A stretch of DNA of 64,000 nt from DATDAH01 sp963845425. GTDB taxonomy: Bacteria; Actinomycetota; Acidimicrobiia; Acidimicrobiales; DATDAH01. Location of the stretch: the NCBI GenBank assembly GCA_963845425.1, contig CAWJSC010000005.1:496001-560000 (forward strand), given 5' to 3'. Below, piece after piece: positions 59,614 to 64,000 of this stretch (position 1 is the stretch's first letter; the number at the start of each line of letters is the position of its first letter). Position numbers and translations under genes: made by a program. The notes beneath the pieces are model-generated. The model made no database searches. It had not been told where the DNA came from and saw nothing but the letters and a program-made list of their open reading frames with translations.

Positions 59614-61238
59614 GTGAACGGGGGACGGGCCCGGGGGCGAGCCCGCTGCGCCGGGTCATGGGCGCACCGGACCTGCGCCGTCTGGCGCTCGGCTACGTCG
59701 TGTTCATCGTGGCCGAGCTCGCCACCTACATCGCCATCCTGGTGTACGCCTTCGAACAGGGGGGAACGGGGGCGGTGGGGCTGGTCGCGGCTCTGCAGCT
59801 CGCCCCGGCCGCCCTCCTGGCGCCACTGGCGGCGACGGCCGGTGACCGTCACGGGCCGGCCCTCCTGCTCCGGCGGCGCTACGTCGCCTTGGCTTTGGCC
59901 AGCGCGGCGGGGGCGGCGCTGCTGCTGGCCGACGGCCCGGTCGTCCTCGCCTACGCCGCGGCGGCGCTCGTCTCGGTCCTCGTCTCGGCCACGAGGCCGC
60001 TGCACCACAGTCTCCTGCCGGAGGTGGTCGACGGGCCCGAGGACCTGACCGCCGCCAACGCCGTCCTGTCCAGCGCCGAGGGGATGGGCAGCCTGGTGGC
60101 CCCGCTGGTGACCGGCCTGGTCCTGGCCCTGGCCTCACCCGGCGCGGTGTTCGCGGTCACGGCGGTCCTCATGGTGCCGGCCGTGATCGGGCTGGCGACC
60201 CTGCGCCACCACCACCGACCGACGGTGACCGCTACGCCCGGCTCGGCCCGACAGGAGATGAGCGACGGGCTGCGGGTCCTGCGCCAGGGCGCCGGCGCCC
60301 GCGCCGCGCTGATCAGCACCGCGGCCATCTACGTCGCGGTCGGAGCCACCGATGTGCTCACCGTCCCCCTCGCGGTCGACGAGCTCGATGCGGGGGAGGC
60401 GGCCGTCGGCTGGCTGAGCGCGGGCCTCGGCGCCGGCATGGTGCTGGGCGGCGTCGCCGCCGGCCTGCTCTCCGGCCGGGCCCACCTGAGCCGGTGGGTG
60501 ACCCGGGGCCTGGTCGTGTGGGGGGCGGTCCTGGCCACCGTCGGTTTCGCACCGGTGCTGGCGGTCGGGATCCTCGCCCTCGTGCTGGCCGGCGCCGGGG
60601 CGGCCGTGGCCGGCGTGGCCACCAACACGCTCCTGGCCCGGCTGGTGCCGGGGCCGCTGCTCACCCGCGCCCTCGGCCTGGCCGAATCGGTGTTCCTCGG
60701 CGCGACGTTCGTCGGGGCGGTCATCGCCGCCCCCCTCGGATCGCGGCTCGGGGTGCCCGAGGCGTTCGCGGTCATGGGCCTCGGGACGGTCGTGGCCGCT
60801 TTGGCGGCGGGATGGGCGCTGCACCGAGCCGAGCGGGGGACCGCGCCGCCCGAGCGCCAGCTCAGCCTGCTGCGGCTCGTCCCCATCACCCGGGCGCTGG
60901 ATCCCCCCACGCTGGAAGACCTCGCGCTGCGCCTCGACCGGGTCGTCGTCGGTGCCGGCGATCGCCTGATCACCGAGGGCGACATCGGGGACCGCCTCTA
61001 CATCATCGAGCGTGGTGTCTTCGGTGTGCGGCGGGACGGCGAGTACCGGGCCGAGCTCGGTCCCGGCGACTCCTTCGGTGAGGTGGCGCTGTTGCTGGAC
61101 GTGCCCCGCAACGCCACGGTCGAGGCCCGGACCGCCGGCGAGGTCTGGACGCTGGAGCGGGCGGACTTCCTCGAGGCGTTGACCGGCACACCCCAGGCCC
61201 ACGGGCTGGCCCGAGGGATCGCCGACGGGCGCCGGTGA
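59610..61238 (+). CDS. MFS transporter fused to a cyclic-nucleotide-binding domain, likely CTG start
   Basis: 542 aa from CTG 59610, which overlaps the methyltransferase stop as CTGA and has GGAGG 7 nt upstream; GTG 59586 and ATG 59658 are alternatives. The first 400 residues are a 10-12 helix MFS carrier (DLRRLALGYVVFIVAELATYIAIL, GDRHGPALLLRRRYVALAL, LLPEVVDGPEDLTAANAVLSS). The C-terminal 130 residues are a cNMP-binding jelly roll: GDRLITEGDIGDRLYIIERG, ELGPGDSFGEVALLLDVPRNATVEA. The PGDSFGE and RxAT-like motifs are those of the phosphate-binding cassette. The carrier may be gated by cAMP or a related nucleotide. Confidence 0.85.
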   Translation: MSERGTGPGASPLRRVMGAPDLRRLALGYVVFIVAELATYIAILVYAFEQGGTGAVGLVAALQLAPAALLAPLAATAGDRHGPALLLRRRYVALALASAAGAALLLADGPVVLAYAAAALVSVLVSATRPLHHSLLPEVVDGPEDLTAANAVLSSAEGMGSLVAPLVTGLVLALASPGAVFAVTAVLMVPAVIGLATLRHHHRPTVTATPGSARQEMSDGLRVLRQGAGARAALISTAAIYVAVGATDVLTVPLAVDELDAGEAAVGWLSAGLGAGMVLGGVAAGLLSGRAHLSRWVTRGLVVWGAVLATVGFAPVLAVGILALVLAGAGAAVAGVATNTLLARLVPGPLLTRALGLAESVFLGATFVGAVIAAPLGSRLGVPEAFAVMGLGTVVAALAAGWALHRAERGTAPPERQLSLLRLVPITRALDPPTLEDLALRLDRVVVGAGDRLITEGDIGDRLYIIERGVFGVRRDGEYRAELGPGDSFGEVALLLDVPRNATVEARTAGEVWTLERADFLEALTGTPQAHGLARGIADGRR

Positions 61239-62089
61239 CGGGCTCGCTGACGCCGCGGCGCGTGCTGGAGTGGTGGGACGGGGCCGGGCGGGACCTGCCG
61301 TGGCGGCGGACCCGGGACCCGTGGGCGGTGCTGGTGTCAGAGGTGATGCTGCAGCAGACCCAGGTCGACCGGGTCATCCCGAAGTGGCACGCCTTCCTGC
61401 ACCGGTTCCCGGACCCGTCGACCTGCGCCTCGGCCCCGGTCGGTGCCGTCATCGAGGCCTGGGCCGGGCTCGGCTACAACCGCCGGGGCGTGGCCCTGCA
61501 CCGCTGTGCGGTGACCGTGGTCCAGGACCACGACGGCCGGCTGCCTTTGGACCTCGCCGCGCTCCTGGCCCTCCCCGGCATCGGCCCCTACACCGCCCGG
61601 GCGGTCCTGGCCTTCGCAGGGGAGCGGGACGTGGCCGTGGTCGACACCAACGTGGCCCGCGTCCTGGCCCGCCAGGCCGGTCGCCCCCTGCGGCCCGCGG
61701 CGGTCCAGGCGGCGGCGGACGCCCTGGTCCCGGACGGGCAGGGGTGGGCGTGGAACCAGGCGATGCTCGATCTGGGCGCCGGCGTCTGCCGGGCCCGGGG
61801 ACCGCAGTGTGGCAGGTGCCCCGTCGCCGCGAGCTGCGCCTGGCGGGGTGGCCCAGGGCCGGACCCGGCGGTGGGCTCCGCCGGGGTGTCGGGCGGCCAG
61901 TCCCGGTTCGAGGGCTCGGACCGCCAGGGCCGGGGCCGGCTGGTCGACGCCCTCCGCCGTGGCCCCGTGGCCGACCTGGCCACGGCCGCCGGATGGCCCG
62001 ACGACCCCGAACGGGCCGCCCGGGTGGCCGAGACCCTCGTCGCCGACGGCCTGGCCGTCCTCGACGGCGACACCCTCGTCCTCCCCTGA
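61235..62089 (+). CDS. mutY: A/G-specific adenine glycosylase (MutY)
   Basis: 284 aa HhH-GPD DNA glycosylase that removes adenine opposite 8-oxoguanine. Seen: DLPWRRTRDPWAVLVSEVMLQQTQVDRV with catalytic Glu, LPGIGPYTARAVLAFA (helix-hairpin-helix), VVDTNVARVLAR with catalytic Asp, and the iron-sulfur cysteines CRARGPQCGRCPVAASC. The C-terminal NUDIX-like substrate recognition domain of E. coli MutY is missing; instead there is a short winged-helix-like tail. Short actinobacterial MutY proteins are known. GTG start overlaps the transporter stop by four bases. Confidence 0.9.
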   Translation: MTGSLTPRRVLEWWDGAGRDLPWRRTRDPWAVLVSEVMLQQTQVDRVIPKWHAFLHRFPDPSTCASAPVGAVIEAWAGLGYNRRGVALHRCAVTVVQDHDGRLPLDLAALLALPGIGPYTARAVLAFAGERDVAVVDTNVARVLARQAGRPLRPAAVQAAADALVPDGQGWAWNQAMLDLGAGVCRARGPQCGRCPVAASCAWRGGPGPDPAVGSAGVSGGQSRFEGSDRQGRGRLVDALRRGPVADLATAAGWPDDPERAARVAETLVADGLAVLDGDTLVLP

Positions 62090-62142
62090 CCCCCACCCGA
62101 AGGGTCTCCGGACTGGCGCGATGCCCCAACCGGAGTGCGAGG

Positions 62143-63396
62143 ATGGAGGCAATGGTCACCCGAACTCGCTCACGCGCCACGTCCCTGATCGCCCTGATCG
62201 CCGCCGTCTTCCTGCTGGTGACCGCCTGCAGCGACGACTCCGGTGACTCGGCCTCCACCGAGACCACGGCTGCCACCGACGCGACGGCCACCACCCTGGC
62301 GGCCGAGGATCCCCCCAGCGAGAGCCCGGCCGCCAGCCTCCGCTCGAACCTGACGGCGCTGCTGGAGGAGCAGGTGTACCTGACCGGCTTCACCGTGCAG
62401 GCCGGGGCGGCCGAAGGCGGCGACCTGGAGGCCCCGGAGGCCGCGGCCACGGCCGTCGCCCTCGGGGACAGCGCCACGGAGCTCTCCGAGATCGTGGGGG
62501 CGGCCTACGGCGTGGCCCAGGGCACCACGTTCCTCGAGGCGTGGGACGCCCACCAGCAGGCGATCATCGACGTGGCCTTCGACGAGGCGATCCCCGAGGA
62601 CGTGGACATCGCCCGGGAGGCGGTCGTGGCCGGCTTGGCCGAGGCCGACCCCGAGGCCGACTTCGCGGGGCTCGACGAGCTCCTGGCGACCAGCGACGCC
62701 GACCTCATCACCACCGTCGAGCAGCTGGCGGCGGGCGACGACGGCGCCGTGGTCGACCTGCGCACCGCCGCCGACGTCATGCCGGATGCGGCCCTCGAGC
62801 TGGCCGAGATCATCGCCACCCACAGCGCCACCGAGGGTGAGGTGGCCTCGCCCGAGTCCGACCTGCGGGCTGAGCTGACCGGCCTGATGCAGGAGAGCGC
62901 GCTGCTGACGGGTCTGGCCGTGACCGAGGCCGTCGAGGCCGACGGCGACGCCACCGCCCCCGGCCCGGCCGGGGTGCTGGACGCCGTCGAGGAGAACACC
63001 GACGCCTTGTCCGAGGCCATGGAGCCCGAGGATGAGCCCGCCCGGGACGCGTTCGCCGAGATCTGGGGGGCGCACATCGACGAGTTCATGGCGTACACGA
63101 CGGCGCTCGTCGACGACGACGCGGCGGGCCTGGCGAGCGCCCGTGAGGAGTTGGCGGTCTTCCGTGACGATCTGGGCGAGCTGCTCGCCCAGGGCTACCC
63201 GGCCCTCACGAAGGAGGCCGTGGCCGAGGAGCTGGTGCCCCACACCGACTCGATCCTCGCCTACACCGACGCCCGCGTGGCCGAGGCCGCCGGGGCCGAG
63301 CCCATCGAGTCGGCCCAGCTGCTGCGGGAGGCGGCGCTCGCCATGCGCCTGGCGGCTCGGACCTTCACCGCGGGGCTGACGGCACCGACCGCCTGA
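62143..63396 (+). CDS. secreted lipoprotein with two repeated helical domains
   Basis: 417 aa from ATG 62143 (GGAG 7 nt upstream; ATG 62152 also possible). Signal with lipobox FLLVTAC (Cys about residue 27) and a Ser/Thr/Ala-rich linker. Two similar domains of about 170 residues follow: SLRSNLTALLEEQVYLTGFTV and DLRAELTGLMQESALLTGLAV start them, and AWDAHQQAIIDV / IWGAHIDEFMAY mark corresponding helices. The protein is strongly acidic (Asp/Glu/Ala-rich). No family recognised. The long frame beginning at 61270 is a shadow of mutY and is not used. Confidence 0.75.
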   Translation: MEAMVTRTRSRATSLIALIAAVFLLVTACSDDSGDSASTETTAATDATATTLAAEDPPSESPAASLRSNLTALLEEQVYLTGFTVQAGAAEGGDLEAPEAAATAVALGDSATELSEIVGAAYGVAQGTTFLEAWDAHQQAIIDVAFDEAIPEDVDIAREAVVAGLAEADPEADFAGLDELLATSDADLITTVEQLAAGDDGAVVDLRTAADVMPDAALELAEIIATHSATEGEVASPESDLRAELTGLMQESALLTGLAVTEAVEADGDATAPGPAGVLDAVEENTDALSEAMEPEDEPARDAFAEIWGAHIDEFMAYTTALVDDDAAGLASAREELAVFRDDLGELLAQGYPALTKEAVAEELVPHTDSILAYTDARVAEAAGAEPIESAQLLREAALAMRLAARTFTAGLTAPTA

Positions 63397-63402
63397 GTCG
63401 GT

Positions 63403-63450
63403 GTGACAGGTGTCACCCTGGGCAATGCGCAACCCGTCCATGGGTAGTGT
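63403..63450 (+). promoter_or_regulatory. promoter region of the MBL-fold gene
   Basis: GTGACA GG TGTCAC (63403-63416) is a perfect 6-bp palindrome, and TAGTGT (63445-63450) is a -10 candidate. A GGGGGGTGA ribosome binding site precedes the ATG at 63487. The palindrome could be an operator at about -45; evidence is modest. Confidence 0.4.
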
Positions 63451-63486
63451 CGAAGAACGGGGGAACGTCGAGTTGCCGGGGGGTGA

Positions 63487-64000
63487 ATGGTGAACGTCAA
63501 CTTCTTCGGGGTCCGGGGGTCCACCCCCTCCGCGTGCCGGGAGCTCGCCCGTTACGGCGGCAACACCGCGTGCGTGGCCCTCGAGGCACCGGGCCGTGAT
63601 CCGCTGGTGTTCGACCTGGGCACCGGCCTGCGCTTCTGGGGCGAGACCCAGCCCCAGGACGGCTCGTTCCGGGGGGCCGCCCTGGTCAGCCACATGCACT
63701 GGGACCACGTGCAGGGCCTGCCGTTCTTCGTCCCCGTGCTGCGGCCGGGCGCCCACCTCGACATCTACGGCCCCCCGCCGGAGGAGATGAGCCTCGAGGA
63801 GGCCTTCCGCCACTTCCTGCGCCCCCCGTTCTTCCCGGTGGAGATCGAGGCCCTCCACGGCGAGATCGCCTTCCACGACCTCCTCGATGACCAGGTGGTG
63901 GTGGGCGACGCCAAGGTCACCAGCCGGACCGTGCCCCACGTCGGGCGCACGGCGGGCTACCGCGTCGAGTACGCCGGGGTCACCGTCGCCTACATCAGCG
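63487..64000 (+). CDS. MBL-fold metallohydrolase, cut by the window edge
   Basis: First 171 codons. The protein starts VNVNFFGVRGSTPSA and has the metal motif SHMHWDHVQGLPFF (HxHxDH, about residue 62), DLGTGLRFWG, and VPHVGRTAGYRVEYAG. This is the phosphodiesterase-like (PhnP/cyclic nucleotide type) MBL subgroup, which in bacteria includes cAMP phosphodiesterases. Possible link with the cNMP-binding transporter 2 kb upstream is speculative. The 3' end is outside the window. Confidence 0.85.
   Translation, partial: MVNVNFFGVRGSTPSACRELARYGGNTACVALEAPGRDPLVFDLGTGLRFWGETQPQDGSFRGAALVSHMHWDHVQGLPFFVPVLRPGAHLDIYGPPPEEMSLEEAFRHFLRPPFFPVEIEALHGEIAFHDLLDDQVVVGDAKVTSRTVPHVGRTAGYRVEYAGVTVAYIS

Noticed and set aside
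61270..63396. Long frame running through mutY into the lipoprotein gene
   Set aside because: The part over mutY is out-of-frame Gly/Arg/Pro-rich sequence; the lipoprotein signal peptide begins at 62143-62152.
1..64000. tRNA, rRNA or tmRNA genes
   Set aside because: None of the intergenic gaps contains a recognisable cloverleaf with TTCGANNC-type T-arm or conserved rRNA segments.

Overview
The window is about 64 kb of very GC-rich DNA (roughly 70 % by eye) from an actinobacterium. Four things support this: the ftsK / rimO-pgsA-cinA / recA-miaB-miaA-dapF-hflX / lexA-LysM-nrdR gene order, the small biotin synthase auxiliary gene next to bioB, TANNNT -10 boxes placed 6-10 nt before many start codons (leaderless genes), and a complete succinylase-type diaminopimelate route. 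The composition and gene set fit class Acidimicrobiia, but this is inference; there is no rRNA or other marker to fix the taxon.

Layout. 1-0.7 kb: truncated IS1182-like transposase. 0.8-4.1 kb: SURF1, two TetR regulators and a ferritin-like diiron protein; two matching palindromic operators precede the second TetR. 4.1-8.5 kb: winged-helix protein, dapA, rnj, bioB and a 60-aa bsaP. 8.6-15.9 kb: secreted S33 peptidase lipoprotein, FtsK, an LppX-like lipoprotein and a Ser/Thr kinase with an extracytoplasmic CAP domain. 15.9-21.7 kb: rimO-pgsA-cinA-thpR, two membrane proteins, msrB. 21.7-33.2 kb: SOS-controlled recA carrying an intein closely resembling that of Mycobacterium tuberculosis RecA, then miaB-miaA-dapF-hflX-dapC, a membrane protein, dapD, dapE and a peroxiredoxin. 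33.2-36.7 kb: lexA divergent from a LysM membrane protein across four LexA boxes, nrdR, and a complete IS inserted exactly at the nrdR stop codon. 36.8-42.6 kb: ECF sigma factor with a membrane partner, a frameshifted RibD-like reductase, a structured intergenic region and the B12-dependent reductase nrdJ. 42.7-49.5 kb: accessory metabolic and regulatory genes (sulfotransferase, hydrolase, MocR/PEP-mutase-like pair, DUF305, MerR with a small Cys-rich membrane protein, YnfA, SDR). 49.6-58.7 kb: secreted repeat-rich phosphoesterase, acyl-CoA ligase, membrane sulfatase, acyl-CoA dehydrogenase, MaoC hydratase. 58.7-64 kb: methyltransferase, MFS-cNMP fusion, mutY, lipoprotein, and a truncated MBL-fold protein.

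How the genes work together. dapA, dapF, dapC, dapD and dapE supply all DAP steps except reductase and initial aspartate steps. recA, lexA and the LysM protein form an SOS unit. nrdR and nrdJ link deoxynucleotide control to a class II reductase.

Most notable observations: the RecA intein with both LAGLIDADG motifs intact; three genes whose only sensible start codon is CTG; a family of long perfect palindromes sharing TTCTGG...CCAGAA ends, one of which seems to have removed the stop codon of a MocR gene; a helix-closed element and DnaA-box-like cluster upstream of nrdJ; and a DapF whose first catalytic cysteine is serine.
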